Origin: Antribacter soli
GTDB lineage: Bacteria; Actinomycetota; Actinomycetes; Actinomycetales; Cellulomonadaceae
Reading direction: 5' to 3'
NCBI RefSeq assembly: GCF_021568775.1
Contig: NZ_JAKGSG010000020.1
Span: forward strand, 62,001 to 126,000
Length of the DNA stretch: 64,000 bases
Numbering within the stretch: the first letter of the stretch is position 1; each line of letters starts with the position of its first letter. Below, piece after piece: positions 33,417 to 42,713 of this stretch. Made by a program: the position numbers and the translations under genes. The notes below the pieces were generated by a model that made no database searches, was not told the origin of the DNA, and worked only from the letters and a program-made list of their open reading frames with translations.

Positions 33417-35669
33417 GTGCCCGACGCCGTAGCCAGCCAGACCACGCAGCCCGCCGACGCCCCGGTCACCCCACCGGTGGCCGAGCGCCGGCCCGTCACG
33501 CGCACCCACCACGGCGACGTGGTGAGTGACGACTACGAGTGGCTGCGCGCCAAGGACGACCCGGACGTCGTCGGCCACCTGGTGGCGGAGAACGCCTGGA
33601 CGCACGCTCAGCTGGCCCACCTGGCGCCGCTGCGTCAGCAGCTCTTCGAAGAGATCAAGGCCCGCACCCTCGAGACGGACCTCTCGCTCCCCAGCCGCGA
33701 CGGGGGCTTCTGGTACTACGCGCGCACCGTGGAGGGCAAGCAGTACCCGATCCACGCCCGGTACGCCGTGAGCGGGCCGGACGACTGGACGCCGCGGGTC
33801 CTCGACCCGGGCGTCCCCGTCCCGGGCGAGGAGGTCCTGCTCGACCAGAACGTCGAGGCCGAGGGCCACGACTTCTTCTCCCTCGGCTCCCTCGACGTGT
33901 CCGACGACGGCACGCTGCTGCTGTACGCCACGGACACCGAGGGCGACGAGCGCTTCACGCTGCGGGTCCGCGACCTCGCGACCGGCCGCGACCTCGGCGA
34001 CGAGGTGCGCAACACCGCCCCCGGCGCGTTCTTCACGCCAGACGGGCAGTTCGTCTTCTACCCGACCGTCGACGAGGCCTGGCGCCCGTACCGGATCTGG
34101 CGGCACCGCGTCGGCACGCCGTCCGCGCAGGACGTCCTCGTCTTCGAGGAGCCCGACGAGCGGTTCTGGGTGGGCGCGGCCCTGTCCCGGTCGAAGACGT
34201 ACATCGAGATCGCGCTCGGCTCCAAGGTCACCAGCGAGTCCTGGCTCCTGGAGGCCGCGGACCCGACGGGCGAGCTCCAGGTCGTCCGGACCCGCCGCGA
34301 GGGCGTCGAGTACTCCGTGGAGCACGCCGTCCTGCCCGGCCCCGACGGCGAGCCCCAGGACGTGCTGCTCGTGCTGCACAACGACGGCGCGGAGAACTTC
34401 GAGCTCACGGTGCTCCCGGTCGCGGACCTGCCCGCGACGCACTGGGGCCGCGTCGTCGTGCCGCACTCCACCGACGTGCGTCTCGAGGGCGTCAGCGCGA
34501 GCGAGCGCTATCTCGTGCTGCACCTCCGGCGCGACGCGATCAGCCGCAGCGGCGTGCTGCGCCTCGGGGACCTGCCGCGCGCCTCCCGCGAGGGTCCCGG
34601 CGAACCAGGGCAGGCGAAAGCCAAGAAGACGCAGTCCGCCGCCGGCGAGCAGTGGGCCTTCGAGGAGCTCTCCTTCGGCGAGCCCCTGGAGTCCGTCGGT
34701 GCGGGCGTGGGCACGTGGGAGCAGCCGAACCTGCGCGTCGGCTACGCCTCCTTCGTCACGCCGTCGGCCGTGTACGAGTACGACGTCGCCACCGGGACGC
34801 GGACCCTGCTCAAGCAGCAGCCGGTGCTCGGCGGCTACGACCCCGCCGAGTACGCGCAGCGCCGCGAGTGGGCGGTAGCGGAGGACGGCACCCGCATCCC
34901 GATCTCGCTCGTCTGGCGCCGGGACAAGGTGACCGCCGCCGAGCACCCGGCCGAGCCCGCGCCCCTGATCCTGTACGGGTACGGCGCGTACGAGACCGCG
35001 ATCGACCCGTACTTCAGCATCCCGCGCCTGTCCCTGCTCGACCGGGGCGCCGTGTTCGCCGTGGCGCACGTGCGCGGCGGCGGCGAGATGGGCCGCCGCT
35101 GGTACGACGAGGGCAAGCTGCTGCGCAAGCGCAACAGCTTCACGGACTTCGTCGCCGCGGCGCGGCACCTGGTCGCCACCGGCTGGACGGCACCGGACCG
35201 CATGGTGGCCGACGGCGGCTCCGCGGGCGGCCTGCTCGTCGGCGCGGCCGTCAACCTCGCACCCGAGCTGTTCGCGGGCGTGCTCGCGGACGTGCCGTTC
35301 GTGGACGCGCTCACCTCGATCCTCGACCCGTCGCTGCCGCTGACGGTCGTCGAGTGGGACGAGTGGGGCGACCCGCTCCACGACCCCGAGGTGTACGCCT
35401 ACATGAAGTCGTACACGCCGTACGAGAACGTGCCCGCCGACGCGTCGCACTACCCGCGGATCCTCGCCACGACGTCGTTCAACGACACCCGGGTGCTGTA
35501 CGTGGAGCCCGCGAAGTGGGTGGCCCGGCTACGGGCGGCCGGGGCGCCGGCGCTGCTGAAGATCGAGATGTCGGCCGGGCACGGCGGCGTCTCGGGTCGG
35601 TATGCGCGGTGGGAGGAGATCGCGTTCGAGAACGCCTGGACGCTCGACGTCCTCGGCCTCGCGGACTGA
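33417..35669 (+). CDS. Oligopeptidase B / prolyl oligopeptidase family (S9A) with in-frame repeat insertion
   Basis: 750 residues from GTG 33417. N-terminal part and seven-bladed propeller (about 25-455), then alpha/beta-hydrolase domain. Catalytic Ser602 (DGGSAGGLLVG), Asp690 (SFNDTRVLY) and His722 (SAGHGG) are present. No signal peptide, so cytoplasmic, as usual for oligopeptidase B, which cleaves short peptides after basic residues. Residues 386-405 (LPRASREGPGEPGQAKAKKT) are encoded by a 60-bp family A repeat unit and likely form a surface loop. The stop abuts the glycerate kinase stop with no gap. Confidence 0.9.
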   Translation: MPDAVASQTTQPADAPVTPPVAERRPVTRTHHGDVVSDDYEWLRAKDDPDVVGHLVAENAWTHAQLAHLAPLRQQLFEEIKARTLETDLSLPSRDGGFWYYARTVEGKQYPIHARYAVSGPDDWTPRVLDPGVPVPGEEVLLDQNVEAEGHDFFSLGSLDVSDDGTLLLYATDTEGDERFTLRVRDLATGRDLGDEVRNTAPGAFFTPDGQFVFYPTVDEAWRPYRIWRHRVGTPSAQDVLVFEEPDERFWVGAALSRSKTYIEIALGSKVTSESWLLEAADPTGELQVVRTRREGVEYSVEHAVLPGPDGEPQDVLLVLHNDGAENFELTVLPVADLPATHWGRVVVPHSTDVRLEGVSASERYLVLHLRRDAISRSGVLRLGDLPRASREGPGEPGQAKAKKTQSAAGEQWAFEELSFGEPLESVGAGVGTWEQPNLRVGYASFVTPSAVYEYDVATGTRTLLKQQPVLGGYDPAEYAQRREWAVAEDGTRIPISLVWRRDKVTAAEHPAEPAPLILYGYGAYETAIDPYFSIPRLSLLDRGAVFAVAHVRGGGEMGRRWYDEGKLLRKRNSFTDFVAAARHLVATGWTAPDRMVADGGSAGGLLVGAAVNLAPELFAGVLADVPFVDALTSILDPSLPLTVVEWDEWGDPLHDPEVYAYMKSYTPYENVPADASHYPRILATTSFNDTRVLYVEPAKWVARLRAAGAPALLKIEMSAGHGGVSGRYARWEEIAFENAWTLDVLGLAD
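34572..34631 (+). repeat. Single in-frame family A unit inside oligopeptidase gene
   Basis: 60 bp, about 51 of 60 identical by eye to the units at 5367-5546. It starts on a codon boundary and contributes exactly 20 codons. The CTGA that opens intergenic units has become CTGC, so no stop is introduced. Confidence 0.88.
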
Positions 35670-36842
35670 CTACTTCCCGGCCAGCACCAGGCGGGTCACG
35701 TTCGCGGCCGTGCGCTCCAGCTCGGCCAGCACGTCCCGGCCCAGCTCCGCCAGCGTCCGCGGCCCCGGGGCGATCGAGAACGCGGCCGTGATCCCGGCCG
35801 CCCGCAGGTCGCCGAGCGGCGCAGCCACCTCCCCGGCGATCACGACGACGGGCACGCCCGCGGGCGTGCTGCGCCGCACCGCGTCGACGACCTTGCCGTG
35901 CAGCGACTGCGTGTCGAGCCGGCCCTCCCCGGTGAGCACGAGGTCCGCGCCCGCCAGCACGTCGGCCAGGCCCAGCGTCTCGGCGACGAGCTGCGACCCG
36001 GCGACCAGCTCGGCCCCGAGCGCGGCCGTCAGGACGAGCGGCATCCCGCCCGCCGCGCCCGTGCCGGGCAGGTTCCGGGCGTCCACGCCGGTCGCTGCCG
36101 CCAGGACGTCCGCCAGCCGGGCGAGGCCCGCGTCCAGGGCGACGACGTCGGCCGGCGTCGCCCCCTTCTGCGGGCCGAACGTCACCGCGGCGCCGGTCGG
36201 GCCGAGCAGCGGGTTCGTCACGTCGCACGCCACGCGCCAGCGCACCTTCCGGGCTCGCGGGTCGAGACCGCTCAGGTCGATCCCGTCGAGGGCCGCGAGC
36301 GCGCCGCCGCCGTCGGGCAGCCCGGCCCCCGCGGCGTCGAGGAACCGCGCGCCGAGCGAGCGGAGCAGGCCCGCCCCGCCGTCCGTCGTGGCGGACCCGC
36401 CGAGGCACAGCACGATCTCCTCGACGCCGGCCTCGAGCACCGCCGTGACCAGCGCGCCGACCCCGAAGGTGGTCGCCTCCAGCGGGCGGAGCGGCACGTC
36501 GGACACGGCCGGCAGGCCGTTGGCCTCGGCGGTCTCGACGACGGCGGTGCGCCCGTCCGGGCTGATCCCGTAGCGCGCCGTCACGGGCCGGCCGAGCGCA
36601 TCCGTCGTCCGGCACTCGCGCGCCGGGACGCCCCAGGCTCCGAGGAACGCGTCGAGCGTGCCCTCGCCGCCGTCGGCGAACGGGAGGGTGCGGACCTCCA
36701 CACCGGCGGCCGACCCGGCGAACGCCTCCCGGACGCCACGGGCCATCGCCTCGGCGACGGACACTGCGGACGCGGTGCCCTTGAAGGAGTCGGGGACCAC
36801 GGCGACGCGGAACGGCCGGGCCTGCTGTGCGACGTCGGACAT
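35670..36842 (-). CDS. glxK: Glycerate kinase, GlxK/GarK type
   Basis: 390 residues from ATG 36842. VAVVPDSFKGTASA at the N terminus, LPFADGGEGTLDAF, and LCLGGSATTDGGAGLLRSLG are the hallmark motifs of type I glycerate kinases, which phosphorylate D-glycerate to 2-phosphoglycerate. Convergent with the oligopeptidase gene, with adjacent stop codons. The GH3 gene stops 23 bp upstream, so these genes may share a transcript. Confidence 0.92.
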   Translation of the reverse strand: MSDVAQQARPFRVAVVPDSFKGTASAVSVAEAMARGVREAFAGSAAGVEVRTLPFADGGEGTLDAFLGAWGVPARECRTTDALGRPVTARYGISPDGRTAVVETAEANGLPAVSDVPLRPLEATTFGVGALVTAVLEAGVEEIVLCLGGSATTDGGAGLLRSLGARFLDAAGAGLPDGGGALAALDGIDLSGLDPRARKVRWRVACDVTNPLLGPTGAAVTFGPQKGATPADVVALDAGLARLADVLAAATGVDARNLPGTGAAGGMPLVLTAALGAELVAGSQLVAETLGLADVLAGADLVLTGEGRLDTQSLHGKVVDAVRRSTPAGVPVVVIAGEVAAPLGDLRAAGITAAFSIAPGPRTLAELGRDVLAELERTAANVTRLVLAGK

Positions 36843-36865
36843 GGCAGGGAGCGTAGTCGTTCCCG

Positions 36866-38158
36866 TCACAGGCCGGCCTTGGCCTCCAGGACCTGCCGCG
36901 CCGCCTCGTCGACGCGGGCCGCGAAGGCGGCGTCCGCGCGGGCGCGTGCGACGAGCGCGTCCGCCATCGCCGGCGCCACCGCCGGGTCCGCCGACGCGAG
37001 CACCAGGTCGACGCCTGCCTCCACGGCGAGCACTGCCCGGTCGCCCGGCGACCACGCGGCGACCTGGTCCGCCGCCGAGAGGTCGTCCGTCATGATCACG
37101 CCGTCGAAGCCTGTGTCCCGCAGCAGACTCACGACGACCGGGCTGAACACCGCGGGTGCGGCCGCGTCGATCTGCGAGTACACGGCCGACGACATCATGA
37201 CGAACCCGGCACCGGCGTCGACCCCGCTCGCGAAGACCTGCACCGACGGGTCGTCCGGCCCGGTCACGGTGTCGGTGACGCCCGCCGTGTCGTCCGTGTT
37301 GGCGGTGACGCGCCCGAGCCCCGGGAAGTGCTTGATCGCGGTCTCCACGCCCGCCTCCCGCTGCCCCTGGGCGAACGCGTTCGCCGAAGCGGTCACCGAC
37401 TCCGGCGTGGTCCCGTAGTGCCGGCCGAAATACCCGATCGGTGCGTTGGCGGCCTGGTTGTCCGGCGGGACGAGGTCCATGACGGGCGCCAGGTTCAGGT
37501 TCACGCCCACCGCGGCGAGCTCCGCGCCCCAGGTGCGCGCGTCGGCCCGCAGGACCTCCGGCGGCAGCGCCGCCTGGTCCAGGGCGCGCGGCAGCTCCGT
37601 GAAGCCGTCGCCGCGCAGGACCTGGACGAGGCCGCCCTCCTGGTCGGTCGCGACGAGCATCGGCTGCCCGTGCGTCGTGTCGGGCCCGACCAGGTCGGTG
37701 AAGCTCGTGACCAGGTTCCGCACCGGCTCCTGCCCGGCGCGAGTGCGGCCCGCAAGGAAGACGTTGCCCACGTGGTGCTGGCGCACCGCGTCCCAGCTCG
37801 CGGGAGGCAGGTCGTGGACGTCCACGCCGACCATGAGGATCTGGCCCACCTTCTGCTCGAGCGTCCAGCCTGCCAGCGGGTCCGCCGGCGACGGGCTCGG
37901 CGTGGGGCTCGGGGTCGGGGTCGGCGACGGGGTGGGCGACGGGCTCGGCGTCCGGCCGGACGAGGGGCTCGCGGTGGGCGTCGGGGTCGGGCTGGGTTCC
38001 GGCGACGCCGTCGGCCGCCCCGCCGCCGAGGCCGGCGACTGCGGCGTAGGCCCGGGCTCCCCGGCCCAGCCGCAGCCGGCGAGCAGGAGGACGACGGCGA
38101 AGGCCGCGCCGGGCAGCGCGGCGGACGCCGCGCGACGTGGCGTCGTCATACCGGTCAT
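36866..38158 (-). CDS. GH3 lipoprotein, beta-N-acetylhexosaminidase (NagZ-like)
   Basis: 430 residues from ATG 38158 (ATG 38149 is equally possible). Lipobox LLLAGC, Cys29. Residues about 40-95 are a long PT/PS/SP-rich linker; the GH3 catalytic domain follows. KHFPGLGRVTANTDD carries the substrate-binding Lys-His and VIMTDDLSA the nucleophile Asp. NagZ-type enzymes release N-acetylglucosamine from muropeptides or chitin fragments. Being lipid-anchored outside the membrane, this one probably acts on cell-wall or chitin fragments. The 3' end lies close to glxK. Confidence 0.88.
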   Translation of the reverse strand: MTGMTTPRRAASAALPGAAFAVVLLLAGCGWAGEPGPTPQSPASAAGRPTASPEPSPTPTPTASPSSGRTPSPSPTPSPTPTPSPTPSPSPADPLAGWTLEQKVGQILMVGVDVHDLPPASWDAVRQHHVGNVFLAGRTRAGQEPVRNLVTSFTDLVGPDTTHGQPMLVATDQEGGLVQVLRGDGFTELPRALDQAALPPEVLRADARTWGAELAAVGVNLNLAPVMDLVPPDNQAANAPIGYFGRHYGTTPESVTASANAFAQGQREAGVETAIKHFPGLGRVTANTDDTAGVTDTVTGPDDPSVQVFASGVDAGAGFVMMSSAVYSQIDAAAPAVFSPVVVSLLRDTGFDGVIMTDDLSAADQVAAWSPGDRAVLAVEAGVDLVLASADPAVAPAMADALVARARADAAFAARVDEAARQVLEAKAGL

Positions 38159-38195
38159 GGCGGTCAGTCTGCCGCGCTCCGCCGGCCAGGTCTGC

Positions 38196-39281
38196 TCAGA
38201 GTGCCTTCTCGATCGCCTCGACGAACCCGTCCACATCGGTCTCGGTCGTGTCCCACGAGCACATCCACCGGACCTCGACACGGTCGGCCGTCTCGCCCGT
38301 CGCCCAGTCGTAGAACCGGTAGTCCGCCCGCACCCGGTCGGCGGCCGCGCGCGGCAGGGTCGCGAAGACGGCGTTCGCCTCCGTGGGCCGGGTCACGCGG
38401 ACGGCGTCACCCAGCCCGGCGCCCTCGACGCCCGCACGCAGCCGCGCGGCCATCGCGTTGGCGTGCGCGGCGTTGCGCAGCCACAGCGGGTCGCCCGCCG
38501 ACGCCGGCTCGCCCAGCAGGGCCAGGAGCTGCGCCGACACGAACCGCGCCTTCGACGCGAGCTGCATCGTCGCCTTGCGCAGGTACGGCACGGCGTCGGC
38601 CGGGCGCGCACTGCCGGTGGCGACCGGTACGACGTCGGACAGCACGACGACGGCCTCCCCGATCATGCCGCCGTTCTTGGCGGCGCCGAGCGAGAGGATG
38701 TCGACGCCGACGTCGGTGGTGAGCTCACGCAGGCCGACGCCCAGCGAGGCCGCGGCGTTCGCGAGGCGCGAGCCGTCCACGTGGACGGCCATGCCGTGGG
38801 CGTGCGCGGCGTCGGCGAGGAGCTTGACGTCGGCGAGCGGGTAGACCGTCCCGAGCTCGGTGGCCTGCGTCAGCGACAGCACGACGGGCTGGGCGCGGTG
38901 CACGTCGCCGGCGTCGGCGGCCCAGCGGTCGAGCGCGTCGACGCCGATCCGGCCGTCCACCGACGGCGACGCGAGGACCTTCAGGCCGCCCACCCGCTCC
39001 GGGGCGCCGTTCTCGTCGTTGTTGACGTGTGCGACGTCGCTCGTCACGACGCCGCCCCATCGCGGCGAGACGGCCATCAGCGAGATGACGTTCGCGCCCG
39101 TCCCGTTGATCACGGGGAACGCTCGGGCGACGTCGCCGAAGACCTCCCGCACGCGCTCGGCGAGGCGGGCGGTGACGAGGTCGTCGCCGTACGCGACCGC
39201 GGGGCCGTCGTTCGCGGCCCCGATCGCGGCGAGGACCTCGGGGTGGACGGGGGCGTAGTTGTCGGAGGCGAAGTGCTGCAC
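38196..39281 (-). CDS. ltaE: Low-specificity threonine aldolase
   Basis: 361 residues from GTG 39281 with GGAGGAGAA upstream. PLP-dependent fold type I, beta-eliminating lyase family; PLP lysine probably Lys202 in LSLGAAKNGGM. SDNYAPVHPEVLAAI near the start and HVDGSRLANAA (PLP-ring aspartate) are conserved. It splits threonine to glycine and acetaldehyde. It lies 37 bp before the GH3 start on the same strand. Confidence 0.88.
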   Translation of the reverse strand: MQHFASDNYAPVHPEVLAAIGAANDGPAVAYGDDLVTARLAERVREVFGDVARAFPVINGTGANVISLMAVSPRWGGVVTSDVAHVNNDENGAPERVGGLKVLASPSVDGRIGVDALDRWAADAGDVHRAQPVVLSLTQATELGTVYPLADVKLLADAAHAHGMAVHVDGSRLANAAASLGVGLRELTTDVGVDILSLGAAKNGGMIGEAVVVLSDVVPVATGSARPADAVPYLRKATMQLASKARFVSAQLLALLGEPASAGDPLWLRNAAHANAMAARLRAGVEGAGLGDAVRVTRPTEANAVFATLPRAAADRVRADYRFYDWATGETADRVEVRWMCSWDTTETDVDGFVEAIEKAL

Positions 39282-39356
39282 GGTCCGATTCTCCTCCGCC
39301 CGCGGCGGCCGCCGGCACCGCCGTCGCCGGGCGGGCGTGGCGGTTAGGGTCGGCGT

Positions 39357-39800
39357 GTGCGAGTGCGGCTGCTGCGTTGGGTGTCCGGGGCCTACGTGGC
39401 CGTGGTGCTCACGATCACGATGTGGCCGGCTCCCGCGACCACCGACGCGCCCGAGTGGGCCCAGGCGGTGCTGCTCCTCCTGCACGACGCGGGGGTCCCG
39501 ATGTCCTTCTGGGCGCTCGAGGCGCTGGCGAACGTGCTGATGTTCGTGCCGTTCGGCATCCTCGGGATGCTGCTGTCCCGGCGCCCGGCCTGGCTGGTCG
39601 TCCTCGCCGGCGCCGGGTTCACCACGGCGATCGAGCTCACGCAGCTCCTCGTCCCCGGGCGGGTCGCCACCCTGCAGGACGTCGTCATGAACACGGCGGG
39701 CGCCGCGGTCGGCGTAGCCTCGGTCCTGGCCTGGCGGGCGGCGCGCGCCCGCGCCGAGCCGGGACGACGACGGACCGGTCACCTCCCGTACGGGAGATGA
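39357..39800 (+). CDS. VanZ-family membrane protein
   Basis: 147 residues, GTG start. Four predicted helices; the pattern FWALEALANVLMFVPFGILG ... AIELTQLLVPGRVATLQDVVMNTAGAAVG is the VanZ-like signature. VanZ raises teicoplanin resistance in enterococci, but stand-alone actinobacterial homologues have no known role. Divergent from the threonine aldolase gene (75 bp between starts). The terminator hairpin overlaps its stop codon. Confidence 0.88.
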   Translation: MRVRLLRWVSGAYVAVVLTITMWPAPATTDAPEWAQAVLLLLHDAGVPMSFWALEALANVLMFVPFGILGMLLSRRPAWLVVLAGAGFTTAIELTQLLVPGRVATLQDVVMNTAGAAVGVASVLAWRAARARAEPGRRRTGHLPYGR

Positions 39801-39808
39801 CCGGTCCG
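39772..39808 (+). terminator. Terminator overlapping VanZ stop codon
   Basis: Stem CGGACCGGTCA..CTCCC / GGGAG..TGACCGGTCCG with one mismatched pair and a GTAC loop. The VanZ TGA at 39798-39800 lies in the right arm. Confidence 0.8.
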
Positions 39809-39838
39809 CTGTGTCTACCTCAGACAGTTGTCCGTCGC

Positions 39839-39855
39839 CTGAGCCTGCGGCTCAG
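39839..39855 (-). terminator. Hairpin downstream of livK, related to family B repeat
   Basis: CTGAGCCtgcGGCTCAG is a perfect 7-bp stem, 2 bp beyond the livK stop. The stretch 39827-39850 resembles part of the 90-bp array unit at 1271-1540 and sits in the same orientation relative to its gene. Confidence 0.75.
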
Positions 39856-39857
39856 GG

Positions 39858-41129
39858 TCACTCGATGGAGCCCTCGATGGCACGGGTCCACAGGATCGAG
39901 TTGTCGTCCTGGTACTCGTACACGCCGATGAACGCGGACGACGGGTCGTTGTCCTCGTTGATCGGGCCGATGCCGGACTTGCCGACGTACTGGATGTCCT
40001 CGCCGGCCTCGAGCGCCTCGACGCCCTCAGCGAAGGTGGTCACCTCGGTGCCGCCCTCGGCGCCGGACACGGCACGGAGGTTGGCGGCGATGGTCGCACC
40101 GTCGGTGGCGCCGCCCTTGACGGCGGCGAGCGCGGCCAGGATCACGGCGTCGTACGACTCGGCGGCGTAGGACCAGTCGGTCAGCGGCTCGCCGTTCTCC
40201 TCCTCGTACCAGGCCGAGGTGAGCTCCTTGAACTCGTCGTCGGCCTGCGCGCCCGGGATCGTGCCGACGACGCCCTTGAGGGTGCCGGGCTCGAAGTCCT
40301 CGGTGTAGGCGGCAGTGTTGCCGTCGCAGAAGTACGTGGTGCCGTCGAAGGTCCACCCCTGCGCGACGAGCTCGGAGACGATGGCCTTGGTCTCCTCGAA
40401 CGCGATGACCGCGATCGCGTCGGGGCTCGTGGCGAGAGCCGCGGTCACGATGGCGGAGAAGTTCGTCTCACCCGGAGCGAACTCCTGGCCCGCGCCAGTG
40501 GCGCCGTAGACGACGGTGCCGCCGCCGGCCTCGACCGCCTTCTGCACGTTGTCGCGCAGGCCGGTGCCGTAGGCCTCGTTCTGGACGATGACCGCCACGT
40601 TCGTGTGGCCGTCGTCGAGGATCAGCGAGCCGAGGGCCGAGCCCTGGACCGTGTCCGGCGGGGCGGTACGGGCGTAGAACTCGCCGTAGCCCGAGAGGTC
40701 CGTGGCCGTGTTGGCCGGGGAGATCTCGATGACGCCGGCCTCGGCGAACTGGTCGACCACGTTCAGGGACACCGACGAGGACGCGGCACCGATCACGGCG
40801 GAGACGCCCTGGCCGATGAGGTCGGTCGCGGTGTTCGTCGAGACGCTCATGTCGGTCGAGTCACCGGAGTCACCCTGGATGACCTCGACGTCGCTGCCCA
40901 GGACACCGCCGGCCTCGTTGATCTCCTGCACGGCAAGGCCGACACCCGCGATCTCGGGCGGGCCGAGGAAGGCGAGCGAGCCCGTCACCGGGAGGATCGT
41001 GCCGATCTTGAGCGGCTCGGCCGAAGTGCCCTCCTCGCCGCCGTCCTCGGTGGAGGAGCAGGCCGCGAGGCCAAGGCTGAGGACCGCAGCGAGTGCGAGC
41101 CCCCGCGCGGCCGTCGAACGTCGAATCAT
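39858..41129 (-). CDS. livK: Branched-chain amino acid ABC transporter substrate-binding lipoprotein
   Basis: 423 residues from ATG 41129 with AAGGGGA upstream. Lipobox LGLAAC, Cys24. Type I periplasmic-binding fold: IGTILPVTGSLAFLGPPEIAG, VSAVIGAASSSVSLNVVDQF, and YGTGLRDNVQKAVEAGG fit LivJ/LivK-type proteins. It is the likely receptor for the livHMGF genes, although those lie about 7 kb away and on the same strand. A hairpin follows its stop codon. Confidence 0.9.
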   Translation of the reverse strand: MIRRSTAARGLALAAVLSLGLAACSSTEDGGEEGTSAEPLKIGTILPVTGSLAFLGPPEIAGVGLAVQEINEAGGVLGSDVEVIQGDSGDSTDMSVSTNTATDLIGQGVSAVIGAASSSVSLNVVDQFAEAGVIEISPANTATDLSGYGEFYARTAPPDTVQGSALGSLILDDGHTNVAVIVQNEAYGTGLRDNVQKAVEAGGGTVVYGATGAGQEFAPGETNFSAIVTAALATSPDAIAVIAFEETKAIVSELVAQGWTFDGTTYFCDGNTAAYTEDFEPGTLKGVVGTIPGAQADDEFKELTSAWYEEENGEPLTDWSYAAESYDAVILAALAAVKGGATDGATIAANLRAVSGAEGGTEVTTFAEGVEALEAGEDIQYVGKSGIGPINEDNDPSSAFIGVYEYQDDNSILWTRAIEGSIE

Positions 41130-41298
41130 TCTGTTCCCCTTCAAGCGGAGACGCGGCACCTTGCCTCGTCGTGATCGCTGAAAGTAGCCACCTTGTGTGA
41201 CGTTCGTGTGTCGCGTCCGCCAGCCGGGATCGATCGTTACGATGATGTGACCGTCTCCGCACGCCCTCCCCACGGTCTCCCCACGCTCTTGCCATGTG

Positions 41299-42141
41299 TC
41301 AGTGGCGGAACTGGGTGAAGGCCGTCGTTGCCGGGTCGGACCCGATACGGCCGTCCGGGGAGTCGAGGCGGTCGATCGCCGCCATCTGGTCCGCCGAGAG
41401 CTCGAACGAGAACAGGTCGATGTTCGTGGCCTGCCGCTCCGGGTTGACCGACTTCGGGATCACGACGGTGCCCCGCTGCACGTGCCAGCGCAGGATCACC
41501 TGGGCCGGCGTCACGCCCAGGTCGACCGCGACCGCGGTCACCGCGGGCGCCTCCAGGTCCTGGCCGCGGCCCAGCGGCGAGTACGCCTCGGCCGCGACCC
41601 CCAGGCGCAGACCGGCTTCCCGCGTGGCCTCCTGGCGGTACGTGGGGTGGTGCTCGAACTGGTTGATCGCCGGGACCACCTCGCACTCCCGGACCAGGCG
41701 GTCCAGGTGCTCCGGCAGGAAGTTCGACACGCCGATCGCCCGCACGGCGCCTTCCGCGAGGAGCCGCTCGAACGCCCGCCACGTCTCGACGTACAGGTCC
41801 TTCGACGGGACGGGCCAGTGGATCAGGTACAGGTCGACGACGTCGAGGCCGAGCGCCGCGCGGCTCGCCTCGAACGCCCGCAGCGCGCTGTCGTACCCCT
41901 GCTCGCCGTTGCGCAGCTTGGTCGTGACGAAGACCTCGTCGCGCGGCAGCCCGCTCGCCCGGAGCGCCGCGCCGACGCCCGCCTCGTTGTCATAGGCTGC
42001 CGCCGTGTCGACGTGGCGGTAGCCCAGCTCGAGGGCTTTCTCCACCGTGACCTGCGTGCTCTCGTCCGGCACGAGGAACACGCCGAGACCCACCTGGGGG
42101 ACGGTGACGCCGTTGTTCAGGGTGATCCGTGAGACGGTCAT
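41299..42141 (-). CDS. Aldo/keto reductase
   Basis: 280 residues. The catalytic tetrad is complete: Asp45 and Tyr50 (GYRHVDTAAAYDNE), Lys75 (VFVTTKLRN) and His108 (LYLIHWP). GTVVIPKSVNPERQATNI is the NADPH-binding segment. Closest to 2,5-diketo-D-gluconate reductase-like AKR5 proteins; the substrate is uncertain. No clear operon partner. Confidence 0.9.
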   Translation of the reverse strand: MTVSRITLNNGVTVPQVGLGVFLVPDESTQVTVEKALELGYRHVDTAAAYDNEAGVGAALRASGLPRDEVFVTTKLRNGEQGYDSALRAFEASRAALGLDVVDLYLIHWPVPSKDLYVETWRAFERLLAEGAVRAIGVSNFLPEHLDRLVRECEVVPAINQFEHHPTYRQEATREAGLRLGVAAEAYSPLGRGQDLEAPAVTAVAVDLGVTPAQVILRWHVQRGTVVIPKSVNPERQATNIDLFSFELSADQMAAIDRLDSPDGRIGSDPATTAFTQFRH

Positions 42142-42325
42142 GGTCCCGTTCTAGCACCCGGCGCACATCTCGTCCGGCGCGAGTGTCCGGACTCACCCTG
42201 CCTGAGGCGGCAGATGTGGGTAGGGTGGGGTATGCAGTGCATCGATCGTTCTTCCAAGAGTTGACGACGACACCGTGAAATGCGATCCCGAAGGCCGGGG
42301 TCGTCGCCTCTTGCAAGGAGCAGTT

Positions 42326-42529
42326 ATGGCATTCGGAACCGTCAAGTGGTTCAACGCGGAGAAGGGCTTCGGCTTCATCGCGCCCGAGGACGGCAGCGCG
42401 GACGTGTTCGCGCACTTCAGCGCGATCCAGTCGAACGGCTACCGCACGCTGGAGGAGAACCAGCGCGTGGAGTTCGACGTCAAGCAGGGCCCCAAGGGCC
42501 TGCAGGCGGAGAACATCCGCCCGATCTGA
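42326..42529 (+). CDS. Cold-shock domain protein
   Basis: 67 residues; AAGGAG lies 5 bp before ATG 42326. A complete cold-shock domain with RNP1 (KGFGFI) and RNP2 (VFAHF). An RNA chaperone of the CspA family. The 180-bp upstream region could provide a long 5' leader as in other csp genes; the longer in-frame start at 42275 has no ribosome binding site. A strong hairpin follows. Confidence 0.95.
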   Translation: MAFGTVKWFNAEKGFGFIAPEDGSADVFAHFSAIQSNGYRTLEENQRVEFDVKQGPKGLQAENIRPI

Positions 42530-42568
42530 TCCGCCCGGCGCTGACGCGCCTACGGACCTGAACACCGG

Positions 42569-42606
42569 CGGCCCGGTCACCTTTCGCAAGGAAGGCGACC
42601 GGGCCG
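42569..42606 (+). terminator. Terminator after cold-shock gene
   Basis: CGGCCCGGTC and GACCGGGCCG form a 10-bp perfect outer stem, with CCTT/AAGG pairing inside. Confidence 0.85.
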
Positions 42607-42713
42607 TCGTCGTTCCCGGGGCTGCCCGACGGCGGCCCTCCACCCTGGCGGGAACCCCGCGATGACCGCGCTCGTTCCACCACAGGACCGTCCGACTCCT
42701 GAAGGGCACGACC

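Noticed and set aside
39357-39800. Glycopeptide resistance locus because of VanZ
   Set aside because: VanZ homologues are widespread; no vanHAX or vanRS genes here, and the M15 carboxypeptidase is more likely a wall-remodelling enzyme.
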